NCBI RefSeq assembly: GCF_014648995.1
Contig: NZ_BMSE01000005.1
Location: 310,001-374,000 of the forward strand
Direction: 5' to 3'
DNA length: 64,000 bases
Source: Streptomyces massasporeus
Lineage (GTDB): Bacteria; Actinomycetota; Actinomycetes; Streptomycetales; Streptomycetaceae
Position 1 is the stretch's first letter. Each line of letters opens with the position of its first letter. Of the stretch, positions 54,183 to 62,504 are shown piece after piece. Below the pieces are notes generated by a model. The model was given only the letters and a program-made list of their open reading frames with translations. It did not search any database and had not been told where the DNA came from. The translations under genes were made by a program, and so were the position numbers.

Positions 54183-55133
54183 TCAGCCGGTTGATGCACC
54201 CGTCGTGAGGATCACGTTGCGGAGCGGCTCCCGGTTCACATAACGGTTCAACTGGTCCACCAGGAGCCGCTTGGCGCGCGGAAGGAACGCGGAGGTGGGT
54301 CCGCCGACGTGGGGGCTGATGAGTACCCCCGGCGCACGCCACAGGGGGTGTTCGCGCGCCAGCGGCTCCGGGTCGGTGACGTCGAGGGCGGCGGTGATGC
54401 GGCCGGTCTCCAACTCGGCGAGCAGGGCCTTGGTGTCGACGACCGGGCCGCGGGCGACGTTGACGAGGAGCGCGCCGTCCTTCATGCGGGACAGGAAGTC
54501 GGCTCCGGCCAGGCCACGGGTGGTTTCGTTGAGCGGGGTGGACAGGATGACGACATCCGCCTGCGGCAGCAGCGCGGGGAGTTCGGTGAGCGGATGCACC
54601 GGACCGCGCGCCGTGGTGCGCTCGGAGCGCGCGACGCGCGCCACCCGCGCCACCTCGAACGGAACGAGCCGGTCCTCGATGGCCTCGCCGATCGAGCCGT
54701 ACCCCACGATGAGGACGTTCTTGTCGGCGAGCGCCGGACGGAACCCTCCGAGCCACTCCCCCCGGTCCTGCGCACGGACGAAGTCGGGGATCCCGCGCAG
54801 CGAGGCCAGGATCAGCGCGAGGGTGAGCTCGCCGGTGCTGGCCTCGTGCACCCCGCGCGCATTGCACAGCCGCACGCCCGCCGGCAGCCGACCGAGGCCC
54901 GGCTCGACGTGGTCGATCCCGGCGGAGAGGGTCTGCACGACCTGCACGTTGCTCATCCGCCCCAGGGGACGCACGCACAGCGGGCTGGGCTTCATGTAGG
55001 GGACGACGTAGAAGGCGCAGTCGGCCGGGTCCGCGGGGAACTCCTCCGCGCCGTTCCAGAAGCGGTACTCCGGGCCCTCGGGGAGTCCCTCGATCTCGTC
55101 CGGCGGGATGGGCAGCCACACGTCAGCAGTCAT
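54183..55133 (-). CDS. D-isomer 2-hydroxyacid dehydrogenase family protein
   Basis: 316-residue NAD(P)-dependent dehydrogenase. Cofactor motif LIVGYGSIGEAIEDRL, catalytic Arg in LVNVARGPVVDTKAL, Glu in DVTDPEPLAREHPLW, and the His in LISPHVGGPT. Members reduce 2-oxoacids such as glyoxylate or hydroxypyruvate. ATG 55133 is used. It is divergent from the aldo/keto reductase gene 77 bp away. Confidence 0.9.
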   Translation of the reverse strand: MTADVWLPIPPDEIEGLPEGPEYRFWNGAEEFPADPADCAFYVVPYMKPSPLCVRPLGRMSNVQVVQTLSAGIDHVEPGLGRLPAGVRLCNARGVHEASTGELTLALILASLRGIPDFVRAQDRGEWLGGFRPALADKNVLIVGYGSIGEAIEDRLVPFEVARVARVARSERTTARGPVHPLTELPALLPQADVVILSTPLNETTRGLAGADFLSRMKDGALLVNVARGPVVDTKALLAELETGRITAALDVTDPEPLAREHPLWRAPGVLISPHVGGPTSAFLPRAKRLLVDQLNRYVNREPLRNVILTTGASTG

Positions 55134-55210
55134 GCTCTGGAGGCTATGTCAGGAGCGTGCGACGGCAGAGGTTAGGTTGGGGTGGCTCGAACAGGGAGGG
55201 TCACGACCAG

Positions 55211-56209
55211 GTGGAGCGCAGGACGATCGGCGCGGCGGCGCTCGCGGTGGGGGCCGTCGGACTCGGGTGCATGCCGATGAGCTGGGCCTACAGCGCGTCG
55301 AGGCGGCGCGGCGACGAGTCGCTCAGGGCGGTGCACCGGGCGCTCGACCTGGGTGCGTCCCTGCTGGACACGGCCGACATGTACGGCCCCTTCACCAACG
55401 AGCTGCTGCTGGGGCGGGCGTTGAAGGAGCGGCGGTCCGACGCGTTCGTGTCGACGAAGGTCGGGCTGCTCGTGGGCGACCAGCACATCGTCGCCAACGG
55501 CCGCCCCGGGTATGTGAAGCGCGCCTGTGACGCGTCGCTGCGCCGGCTCCAGACGGACGTCATCGACCTCTACCAGCTGCACCGGGCCGACCCCGAGGTG
55601 CCGGTCGAGGAGACCTGGGGCGCGATGGCGGAGCTCGTCCAGGCCGGGAAGGTACGGGCGCTGGGCCTGTGCGCGGTGGGCGCCCGGGCCGGCCGCCGGT
55701 CCGGGGCCCGGCTGCACGACGGGACGATCCGGCAGCTGGAGCGGGTGCAGCAGGTCTTCCCGGTGAGCGCGGTCGAGGCGGAGCTGTCGGTGTGGTCGCC
55801 GGAGGCGCTGGAGACCCTGCTGCCCTGGTGCCGGACGCGGGGCGTCGGTTTCCTCGCCGCGATGCCGCTCGGCAACGGCTTCCTGACCGGCAGGCTGCGG
55901 CCCGGCGCCGGCTTCGAGGCGGACGACCCGCGTGCCCGGCACCCCCGCTTCACGGCCGAGATGATGGCCGCGAACCAGCCGGTCGTCGCGGGCCTGCGCC
56001 GCGTCGCCCGCCGGCACGGCACCGACGTCACCCCCGGACAGGTGGCCCTCGCGTGGGTGCTGGCCCAGGGCCCGCACGTCGTCCCGGTCCCGGGCGCGAA
56101 ACAGGAGCGCTGGGTCACGGAGAACACGGCCGCGACGGCGGTGCGCCTGACCCCCGACGACCTCAAGGAGATAGCCGGGCTGCCGCCGGCCCAGGGGTCC
56201 TGGGACTGA
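55211..56209 (+). CDS. Aldo/keto reductase
   Basis: 332-residue NADPH-dependent reductase of the AKR superfamily. Catalytic tetrad is visible: Asp and Tyr in LLDTADMYGPFTNELLLGRA, Lys in FVSTKVG and His in DLYQLHRADPEVPVEETWGA; cofactor-binding end VPVPGAKQERWVTENT. GTG 55211 starts the barrel strand (VERRTIGAAALAVGAVGLGC), with AGGGAGG upstream; a reading from 55157 adds an unlikely extension. The physiological substrate is unknown. Confidence 0.9.
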   Translation: MERRTIGAAALAVGAVGLGCMPMSWAYSASRRRGDESLRAVHRALDLGASLLDTADMYGPFTNELLLGRALKERRSDAFVSTKVGLLVGDQHIVANGRPGYVKRACDASLRRLQTDVIDLYQLHRADPEVPVEETWGAMAELVQAGKVRALGLCAVGARAGRRSGARLHDGTIRQLERVQQVFPVSAVEAELSVWSPEALETLLPWCRTRGVGFLAAMPLGNGFLTGRLRPGAGFEADDPRARHPRFTAEMMAANQPVVAGLRRVARRHGTDVTPGQVALAWVLAQGPHVVPVPGAKQERWVTENTAATAVRLTPDDLKEIAGLPPAQGSWD

Positions 56210-56337
56210 GCCCCGGTTCCCCCTCCGGTGCGTTTCGGGCAAACCCCGTCCTTCCCGGTCGGGCGTTTCCGTGATCGGGAACCTGGGAGCCGCGAGCGGT
56301 GTATGACAGGGAGAGGACCCGCCCCGTCGAAGGGACC

Positions 56338-57510
56338 ATGATCGTGCAACGTCGAGCCGTCCCGGCCGTGCTGGCCGCCGCCGCGCTCCTGCTGACGGCC
56401 GGCTGTTCCTCCGACAGCGGAGGCTCGTCCGGCAAGCAGACGAGCGCCTCCCCGAGCCGTACGGCACCCGGGTCGTCCGCGCCGCCGGGGCAGGCCGCCG
56501 AGGAGACGCCTGCGGCCAAGGGTTCGGTGAAGGTGGTCCGCACCGTTGCCGAGGGCCTGGACTCCCCCTGGGGGCTCGCTCCGCTGCCGGGCGGTGGCCT
56601 GCTCGTCTCCTCCCGGGACGACGGGACGATCGTCCGCGTCGACGAGAAGACCGGCAAGAAGACCGAACTGGGCGAGGTGCCGGGGGTCTCGGCGGCCGGC
56701 GAGGGCGGCCTCCTCGGGATCGCCCTGTCCCCCGACTACGCCTCGGACCACATGGTCTACGCCTACTTCACCTCGGCCTCCGACAACCGCATCGTCCGCA
56801 TGATCTACGACGAGCAGAAGCCGGCCGGCGAGCAGCTCGGCGCGCCCGACACCGTCTACAAGGGCATCCCCAAGGGCTTCATCCACAACGGCGGCCGCAT
56901 CCGGTTCGGCCCCGACAAGATGCTCTACGTGGGCACGGGCGAGAGCGGCGACACCGGTCTGTCCCAGGACAAGGACTCCGTGGGCGGCAAGATCCTGCGC
57001 CTGACGCCGGAGGGCGAGCCGGCGCCGGGCAACCCCTTCCCGGACTCGCCGGTGTACTCGTACGGCCACCGCAACGTGCAGGGGCTGGCCTGGGACGGCA
57101 AGCAGCGGCTGTTCGCCTCGGAGTTCGGGCAGGACACCTGGGACGAGCTCAACGCGATCAAGCCGGGCGACAACTACGGCTGGCCGGAGGCCGAGGGCCG
57201 GTCCGGCGACAAGCAGTTCCACAACCCGATCGACCAGTGGACGACGGCCGAGGCCTCCCCCAGCGGCATCGCCTACGCCGAGGGCTCGATCTGGATGGCG
57301 GGCCTGCGCGGCAAGCGGCTCTGGCGCATCCCGCTGAACGGCACGGAGGCCTCGGCCGAACCGCAGGCCTTCCTGGAGGGCGAGTACGGCCGGCTGCGCA
57401 CGGTGGTGCCGGCGGGCGGCGACCGGCTGTGGCTGGTGACCAGCAACACGGACGGCCGGGGCAGCCCGAAGGACGGGGACGACCGGATCCTGGAACTGCG
57501 AGTGACGTAG
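56338..57510 (+). CDS. PQQ-dependent sugar dehydrogenase-like lipoprotein (GSDH/HHIP family)
   Basis: 390-residue secreted beta-propeller. Signal peptide and lipobox LTAGC (Cys22) followed by a Ser/Pro/Ala linker to about residue 62. Family blocks: DSPWGLAPLPGGGLLVSSRD, GEGGLLGIALSPDYASDHMV, FIHNGGRIRFGPDKMLYVGT, SYGHRNVQGLAWD and FASEFGQDTWDELNAIKPGD. In soluble glucose dehydrogenases this fold binds PQQ and Ca2+ and oxidises aldoses; streptomycete members have not all been shown to be active. ATG 56338 is preceded by AGGGA. Confidence 0.87.
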   Translation: MIVQRRAVPAVLAAAALLLTAGCSSDSGGSSGKQTSASPSRTAPGSSAPPGQAAEETPAAKGSVKVVRTVAEGLDSPWGLAPLPGGGLLVSSRDDGTIVRVDEKTGKKTELGEVPGVSAAGEGGLLGIALSPDYASDHMVYAYFTSASDNRIVRMIYDEQKPAGEQLGAPDTVYKGIPKGFIHNGGRIRFGPDKMLYVGTGESGDTGLSQDKDSVGGKILRLTPEGEPAPGNPFPDSPVYSYGHRNVQGLAWDGKQRLFASEFGQDTWDELNAIKPGDNYGWPEAEGRSGDKQFHNPIDQWTTAEASPSGIAYAEGSIWMAGLRGKRLWRIPLNGTEASAEPQAFLEGEYGRLRTVVPAGGDRLWLVTSNTDGRGSPKDGDDRILELRVT

Positions 57511-57519
57511 CGACTCCCC

Positions 57520-57705
57520 CTAGCTGCCGGGGGTGTCCTGCTCCTCGTCGGGCGGGCGTACGACGACCTTTCCGGACGCGAGATCTATCGGTCCGCGTCC
57601 GGGATCGCCGTCCCCGACGTCCTCACGGGTCAGTTCCAGGCGGTTCTGCTCGTCGCGGGTGTGCTTGCGCCCGGGCGAGAACAGCTCCTCGAACATGTTG
57701 AACAA
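57520..57705 (-). CDS. Small hydrophilic protein of 61 residues (DUF6191-like)
   Basis: Starts MFNMFEELFSPGRKHTRDEQ and ends RPPDEEQDTPGS; middle DPGRGPIDLASGKVVVRPP. I recognise it as a streptomycete small protein family (DUF6191 by recollection) of unknown role. TTG 57705 is 6 nt after GGGAGG; ATG 57696 is an alternative with a long spacing. It faces the sugar dehydrogenase gene tail to tail. Confidence 0.7.
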   Translation of the reverse strand: MFNMFEELFSPGRKHTRDEQNRLELTREDVGDGDPGRGPIDLASGKVVVRPPDEEQDTPGS

Positions 57706-57765
57706 CGGGTGCCTCCCTGGGCCGCGGGCTTCACGTCATCCGCGGCGTCCCTTACAGCGTATGCC

Positions 57766-60700
57766 TCAGCCCGCCGGACCGGGCATGAGCATTTCGGCCG
57801 GGAACAGCCCCAGCCGGTGCGCCACCGCCGCCGCCTCGCCCCGCCCGGAGACGCCGAGCTTCCCCAGGATGTTGGAGACGTGCACACTCGCGGTCTTCGG
57901 GGAGATGAACAGCTCCTGGGCGATGCGGCGGTTGGTGTGGCCGGCGGCGACCAGGCGCAGGACGTCCCGTTCCCGGCTGGTGAGGCCGAGGGCCTCGGCG
58001 GGGTCGGCCGGTGCGGGGCCGGGTTGCGTGGCGGGCGTGAGCGGGAGGCGGGCGCGCCGGCCGAGTGCGGTGGCGGCGTCGGCGAGCGGCCGGGCGCCGA
58101 GGTGGCGGGCGACGGTGTGGGCGAGGCGGAGCAGTTCCGTGACGCGCTCGCGCTCGTCCTCGCCGGAGCACGTCAGCAGGGACTCGGCCAGGCGGTACCG
58201 GACGCGGGCGAGGTCGTAGGGCCGGCTCAGGGGTTCGAAGGCGGTGACCACCTCCGACCAGATGTCCGGGGTGCTCAGGCCCTCGGCGCGGTGGAGTTCG
58301 GCGCGCACCCACTGCTCGTGGGCGAGCCAGACGGGGGCGTGGGTGGTGAGGCGCTTGGCGGTGGAGCGTATGCCGTCCAGGACCTGCTCGCGGCCGTCGC
58401 GGGCGGCGGGCAGCGCCCGGGCGTCGGCCTCGGCGGTGGCCGCCTGGAGCAGCAGCGGCCAGGCGTAGCGCTGGGTGCCGAGCGGGAAGCCGGATTCCAG
58501 GGTGCGGGCCAGTTCGGCGCGGGCGTCGGCCAGGCGGCCCTCGGCGGCGGCGAGCGCGATGGTGAGCCAGGAGATCGGCAGGTCGTGCTGCGGCATGGGG
58601 TCGTGCGGACCGTAGGCGGCGCGGCCCTGGGCCAGATACCGGGCGGCGTCGGGCACCTGCCCGCGCGCGAGCGCCAGGTAGGCCAGGCAGTTGGCGCCGG
58701 ACCCGTGCGGACCCGCCGTCTGGCCCCGCCGCTGGGCGTTGGCGGCGGCGTCGGCGGCCTCGTCCCAGCGGCCGAGGGAGATGAGCGACTCGGCGAGGTT
58801 GCTCCAGACCCAGGCCTCGGCGTCCCGCAGGCCCATCGTCCCCGTGAGCCGCAGGCCCTCGCGCAGGATGCCGACGGATTCCTCGGAGCGGCCGACGCCT
58901 TCGAGGACCGAGGGCAGGTTCACATGGCTGCGGCCCACGACCGCCGCGAGGCGACGGGCGACCACCTCGTCCCTGACGTCGTACATGTGGCCGAGCCCGG
59001 CGTCGATCTGCCCGGCGTCGACCATGAGCCCGCCGAGGGTGAGCCGGGCGTTGGACTCGATGTCGTCGGCGCCGACCATGCGCGCGTACTCGACGGCCCG
59101 TTCGGCGGCGGTCAAGGCGTCCGGGCCGGGTTCGTGCAGCATCGACCAGTGGGCGGCCGTGGCCAGCACCTCGGCGTGCACCTCGGACGGCGGCAGACCA
59201 CGGACGAGCTCCTGGGCGGTGGCGATCTCCTTCCAGCCGTCGCCCCGGGCCAGTCCCTGCACCAGCCGGGAGCGCTGGATCCAGAACCAGGCGGCGCGGT
59301 GGGGGTCCCCCCTGCTCGAACGCAGTTGAGAGCTTGGGGGAGCATCGTCGTCGTCCTCCAGCAGGCGCAGCGCCCGCTTGGTGATCTTCAGGGCGCGTTC
59401 CCGCTCCCCGCAGAGCCGTCCGGCGACGGCCGCCTCGGCCAGCAGATCCAGGTAGCGCAGCGCGGTGGTGGCCGGGTCGCAGCCGCAGGGCGGATAGACC
59501 TCGGCGTAGTCCACGGGGCGCAGGGTCCGGCGGACGGCGTCGGGGGCGGCGTCCCACAGTTCCATCGCCCGTTCCAGGAGGCGGAGTTGCTCGGAGTAGG
59601 CGTGGCGGCGGCGGGCCTCGACAGAGGCTTCGAGGACGGCGGGCAGGGCCTTGGCGGCGTCGTGGGCGTGGTACCAGTAGCTGGCCAGGCGGGTCGCCCG
59701 CTGGTCGGCGGGGACGAGGGCCGGGTCGCTCTCCAGGGCTTCGGCGTAGCGGCGGTTGAGGCGGGAGCGTTCGCCGGGGAGCAGGTCGTCGCTGACGGCC
59801 TCGCGGACCAGGGAGTGGCGGAAGCGGTAGCCGTCGCCGCCGGGTGCGGGGGCGAGGATGCTCGCGTTCACGGCGCCCCGCAGCGCCTCGATGAGATCGT
59901 CCTCGGCGAGCCGGGCGACGGCTGCCAGCAGCCGGTGCTCGACGGTGGAGCCGCCCTCGGCGACGATGCGGGCGACCTGCTGGGCGGACTCCGGCAGTCC
60001 TTCCACGCGGACGAGCAGCAGGTCGCGCAGGGAGTCGGTCAGGCCGGTCCGGCAGCCCTCGTGGGCGGCGACGGCGAGTTCCTCGACGAAGAAGGCGTTG
60101 CCGTCGGAGCGTTCGAAGATCGCGTCGACCCGGTCCGGCTCGGGCTCGTGGGCGAGGATCCCGGTGACCTGGCGGCCCACCTCGTCGCGGTTGAAGCGGG
60201 CGAGTTCCAGGCGGCGGATCGTGCGGAGCCGGTCGAGTTCGGCGAGCAGGGGGCGCAGCGGGTGGCGGCGGTGGATGTCGTCGGAGCGGTAGGTGGCGAG
60301 GACGACGAGGCGGCCGGTGCGCAGGGTGCGCAGGAGGTAGGAGAGGAGGTGGCGGGTGGAGGCGTCGGCCCAGTGCAGGTCCTCCAGGGCGAGGACGACG
60401 GTGTGCTCGGCGGTGACGCGCTCCAGCAGGCGTGCGGTGAGCTCGAAGAGGCGGGCCATGCCGTCCTCGTCGTGCCGCCCGGCTCTGGACTCGCCCAGCT
60501 CGGGCAGCAGCCGGGCCAGTTCCTCCTCCTGGCCGGCGGCCGCGGCGGCCAGCTCGGCGGGGAGTTCGCGGCGCAGGGCGCGCAGGGCGGTGGAGAAAGG
60601 GGCGAAGGGCAGCCCGTCGGCGCCGATCTCCACGCAGCCGCCGAGTGCGACCACCGCCCCGCGCCGGCGGGCGGCGGCGGCGAACTCCTCGACGAGGCGG

Positions 60701-60849
60701 GTCTTGCCGACTCCGGCCTCCCCGCCGATGAGCAGTGCCTGCGGCTCGCCCTCACAGGCGCGGACGAGCGCGTCGTGCAGCGTGCCCAGTTCCTCGGCAC
60801 GGCCGACGAACACGGGGCTCACGGACCTGGTCTCCACGGCCCCGAGCAT
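57766..60849 (-). CDS. Large ATPase LuxR-type transcriptional regulator (LAL-like)
   Basis: About 1,027 residues. N-terminal AAA/NACHT-like ATPase with Walker A GGEAGVGKTRLVEEFAAAAR and Walker B TVVLALEDLHWAD. A middle tetratricopeptide-like helical region (about 450-930) follows. The C-terminal LuxR helix-turn-helix is LTSRERDVLRLVAAGHTNRR with IAQELFISPKTASVHVSNIL. The start is uncertain: ATG 60849 or GTG 60870; further upstream to GTG 60981 third-position GC falls sharply. A palindromic Streptomyces repeat (59299-59343) is embedded in frame, encoding SSQLRSSRGD. Confidence 0.9.
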   Translation of the reverse strand: MLGAVETRSVSPVFVGRAEELGTLHDALVRACEGEPQALLIGGEAGVGKTRLVEEFAAAARRRGAVVALGGCVEIGADGLPFAPFSTALRALRRELPAELAAAAAGQEEELARLLPELGESRAGRHDEDGMARLFELTARLLERVTAEHTVVLALEDLHWADASTRHLLSYLLRTLRTGRLVVLATYRSDDIHRRHPLRPLLAELDRLRTIRRLELARFNRDEVGRQVTGILAHEPEPDRVDAIFERSDGNAFFVEELAVAAHEGCRTGLTDSLRDLLLVRVEGLPESAQQVARIVAEGGSTVEHRLLAAVARLAEDDLIEALRGAVNASILAPAPGGDGYRFRHSLVREAVSDDLLPGERSRLNRRYAEALESDPALVPADQRATRLASYWYHAHDAAKALPAVLEASVEARRRHAYSEQLRLLERAMELWDAAPDAVRRTLRPVDYAEVYPPCGCDPATTALRYLDLLAEAAVAGRLCGERERALKITKRALRLLEDDDDAPPSSQLRSSRGDPHRAAWFWIQRSRLVQGLARGDGWKEIATAQELVRGLPPSEVHAEVLATAAHWSMLHEPGPDALTAAERAVEYARMVGADDIESNARLTLGGLMVDAGQIDAGLGHMYDVRDEVVARRLAAVVGRSHVNLPSVLEGVGRSEESVGILREGLRLTGTMGLRDAEAWVWSNLAESLISLGRWDEAADAAANAQRRGQTAGPHGSGANCLAYLALARGQVPDAARYLAQGRAAYGPHDPMPQHDLPISWLTIALAAAEGRLADARAELARTLESGFPLGTQRYAWPLLLQAATAEADARALPAARDGREQVLDGIRSTAKRLTTHAPVWLAHEQWVRAELHRAEGLSTPDIWSEVVTAFEPLSRPYDLARVRYRLAESLLTCSGEDERERVTELLRLAHTVARHLGARPLADAATALGRRARLPLTPATQPGPAPADPAEALGLTSRERDVLRLVAAGHTNRRIAQELFISPKTASVHVSNILGKLGVSGRGEAAAVAHRLGLFPAEMLMPGPAG
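59299..59343. repeat. In-frame palindromic Streptomyces repeat element in LuxR-type gene
   Basis: gtgggggtccccc followed by ctgctcgaacgcag, ttgagagcttgggggag: imperfect inverted repeat ccccctgctc / gagcttggggg. I recognise it from memory as a dispersed streptomycete element, normally in intergenic DNA. Here it adds about 14 residues (PSSQLRSSRGDP) after an acidic DDDD run, without breaking the frame. Confidence 0.75.
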
Positions 60850-60977
60850 CGCATGCGGGTCCGACGGCACGGCACCGGTTTTCCGTCGAACGGCCGGAGC
60901 AGCGGCCGCCGTTCCTGTGCGAACGACGGTCGCTGCTCCTGTGACGGCCACGCCGGCTGCCGGTCCCGCCCCGGTGT

Positions 60978-61163
60978 TCACGCGGTCCGGGCGGATCGCG
61001 GCCGGCGGAAGCGGCGGCTATGGCTCTCGTGCTCGGCGGAGTCCTGGTCGGCTTCGTGGCGGGCCGCGCGGCGGGCCCGGGCGGCTTCGCGGACCAGGCG
61101 CTCGTGGTCGGCACGGCGGATGAGGTCGTTGGTGCGCAGCTGCTGGAGCTCGTACTCGTACAT
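60978..61163 (-). CDS. Small basic helical protein of 61 residues
   Basis: MYEYELQQLRTNDLIRRADH begins the protein, followed by an Arg/Ala/Glu-rich helix (VREAARARRAARHEAD) and a basic tail [12 protein letters not shown]. The family looks conserved in Streptomyces (recollection), function unknown. ATG 61163 is preceded by AAGGA 8 nt upstream. Its TGA overlaps the GTG of the long form of the next gene (GTGA), but base composition argues that gene starts later. Confidence 0.75.
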   Translation of the reverse strand: MYEYELQQLRTNDLIRRADHERLVREAARARRAARHEADQDSAEHESHSRRFRRPRSARTA

Positions 61164-61186
61164 GGTGTGTCCTTGAGGAGAGGCGG

Positions 61187-61207
61187 TCACGGAGTGTTTC
61201 TCCGTGA
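61187..61207. promoter_or_regulatory. Perfect hairpin in leader of 61-residue gene
   Basis: tcacggag and ctccgtga around tgttt: an 8-bp dyad 24 bp before the ATG of the 61-residue gene on the minus strand. It could be a repressor site or a 5'-leader hairpin. Confidence 0.3.
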
Positions 61208-61290
61208 TGACCTCACTCTCGTCTCCCAGGTGGGGCCGCCACATCGGGAGAGTTCCGCATCTTCGACCGCGCGGGGGGCCTTAGACGCGA

Positions 61291-61346
61291 CTGAGGGGCC
61301 TCAGGCGCTCCGTAAGGTGCTCACGGAACCGCCTAAGACCCCTCAG
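61291..61346 (-). terminator. Compound hairpin after small membrane-protein gene
   Basis: ctgagggg pairs with cccctcag; inside, aggcg pairs with cgcct and tccgt with acgga. It begins 14 bp after the stop codon of the 178-residue membrane protein gene and lies before the leader of the 61-residue gene, so it is a likely terminator. Confidence 0.6.
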
Positions 61347-61359
61347 GACCTGCGGGCTC

Positions 61360-61896
61360 TCAGCTCGCGGACGGCAGTCCGAGCAGGATGCCGGTGTACT
61401 TGAGGACGGCCAGGAACAGGCCGATGACGCCGAGCGCGACTCCCGCCCAGGCGACGGACTTGATCCAGGGGGCCTGGATCCGGCCCGGCGTGCCGAACGC
61501 GGGCCGGGCGAGCGTCACGACGCCGACGACCAGCGCGATCAGCGCGAACAGGCCGCCCCACAGGGCGGTGGTCTGCCAGGCGTCGCCGTAGACCGCCTGG
61601 ATCTGCTGGGCCACGCCCGCGTTCTGCGCCGTCTCCAGCTGGCCGACGAGGTTCTGGCGCGCGGAGGCCACGGTGCCGATCCAGCTGCCGGTGAGCGAGA
61701 CGACGCCCAGTGCGGCGGAGACGACGGCGGCGGCGCCCTGTCCGACGCCGGAGGGTGCCTCCTCCTTGGTCTGCGCGTCGTCGGCCGCGGCCGGGACCTC
61801 GGTCTCGGGCACCTCGTCGGACTTGGTGGTGTCCACCGCCTTCTCGTCGGTCGTGGCCTTGGTGGCCTCGGTCTCGTCCACTGCGTTCGTAGCCAT
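61360..61896 (-). CDS. Conserved integral membrane protein, 178 residues
   Basis: Hydrophilic N-terminus (about 55 residues; ATNAVDETEATKATTDEKAV, acidic/Thr-rich) then three or four hydrophobic helices (GAAAVVSAALGVVSLTGSWI, ALWGGLFALIALVVGVVTLA, AWAGVALGVIGLFLAVLKYT). Function unknown. ATG 61896 lies shortly after TACGGT, suggesting a leaderless transcript; upstream in-frame residues to 61974 overlap the neighbouring gene and are rejected. Confidence 0.75.
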   Translation of the reverse strand: MATNAVDETEATKATTDEKAVDTTKSDEVPETEVPAAADDAQTKEEAPSGVGQGAAAVVSAALGVVSLTGSWIGTVASARQNLVGQLETAQNAGVAQQIQAVYGDAWQTTALWGGLFALIALVVGVVTLARPAFGTPGRIQAPWIKSVAWAGVALGVIGLFLAVLKYTGILLGLPSAS

Positions 61897-61931
61897 GTCT
61901 CGCACCGTAGGGTCGCTGTCTGAGAAGTCTC

Positions 61932-62504
61932 TTAATGATCGTTGTGAGCGGCACGCGCGCGTGCGGCGCGCCACTCGGGCGCCAGCACCGACCAGACTTC
62001 GAGATCGTGCCGTACGCCACCATAGGGGTGTGCCTCGCGTCGCACACCGTCACGGGTCATGCCGAGCCGGCGCGCCACGTTCAGGCTGGGCCGGTTGCCG
62101 GCGGCGGCGACCCACTCGACGCGGTGGATGCCCCGCTGCTCGACGGCCCAGTCGATGAGGACCCGCATCGCGCGCGTGACCAGACCCCGGCCCGTCGCGG
62201 CCGGCTCCAGCCAGCAGCCGACCTCGCAGTTGCCGGTCGCCGCGTCGAAGTTCAGGAACAGCACTCCGCCCACCAGTGTGCCCTCCAGCCACAGACCGTG
62301 CAGGGACCCCGTGTCGGCGGCGCGCATGTCGGCGTAGCGCTGGAGCTTGGCGCGGGCCGAGAGCAGGTCCGTCTCGGTCGTGCCGAAAGGGATGTACTGC
62401 CCGATGAACTCCCGCCCCCGCTCCAGGTGCGCCAGGAACTCCCCGGCGTGCCAGGGCTCCAGGGGCCTCAGCTCGGCGTCGTCACCCAGGGATATCGCGT
62501 ACAT
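61932..62504 (-). CDS. GNAT acetyltransferase (RimJ/RimL-like)
   Basis: 190-residue acetyl-CoA transferase. LRPLEPWHAGEFLAHLERGR at the N-terminus and the acetyl-CoA site EVGCWLEPAATGRGLVTRAM match the RimJ/RimL branch, as does WVAAAGNRPSLNVARRLGM. ATG 62504 has GGAGGAGGAG about 10-12 nt upstream and overlaps the MMPL gene end by 23 bp, so the two are coupled. Likely acetylates a protein N-terminus or a small amine; target unknown. Confidence 0.88.
   Translation of the reverse strand: MYAISLGDDAELRPLEPWHAGEFLAHLERGREFIGQYIPFGTTETDLLSARAKLQRYADMRAADTGSLHGLWLEGTLVGGVLFLNFDAATGNCEVGCWLEPAATGRGLVTRAMRVLIDWAVEQRGIHRVEWVAAAGNRPSLNVARRLGMTRDGVRREAHPYGGVRHDLEVWSVLAPEWRAARARAAHNDH

Noticed and set aside
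60849..60981. N-terminal extension of the LuxR-type regulator to GTG 60981
   Set aside because: The 44 extra codons have many A/T third positions unlike the rest, so it is probably untranslated despite the GTGA overlap.
57661..61176. 1,171-residue plus-strand open reading over the LuxR-type regulator
   Set aside because: Antisense shadow; the minus strand carries Walker and helix-turn-helix motifs.
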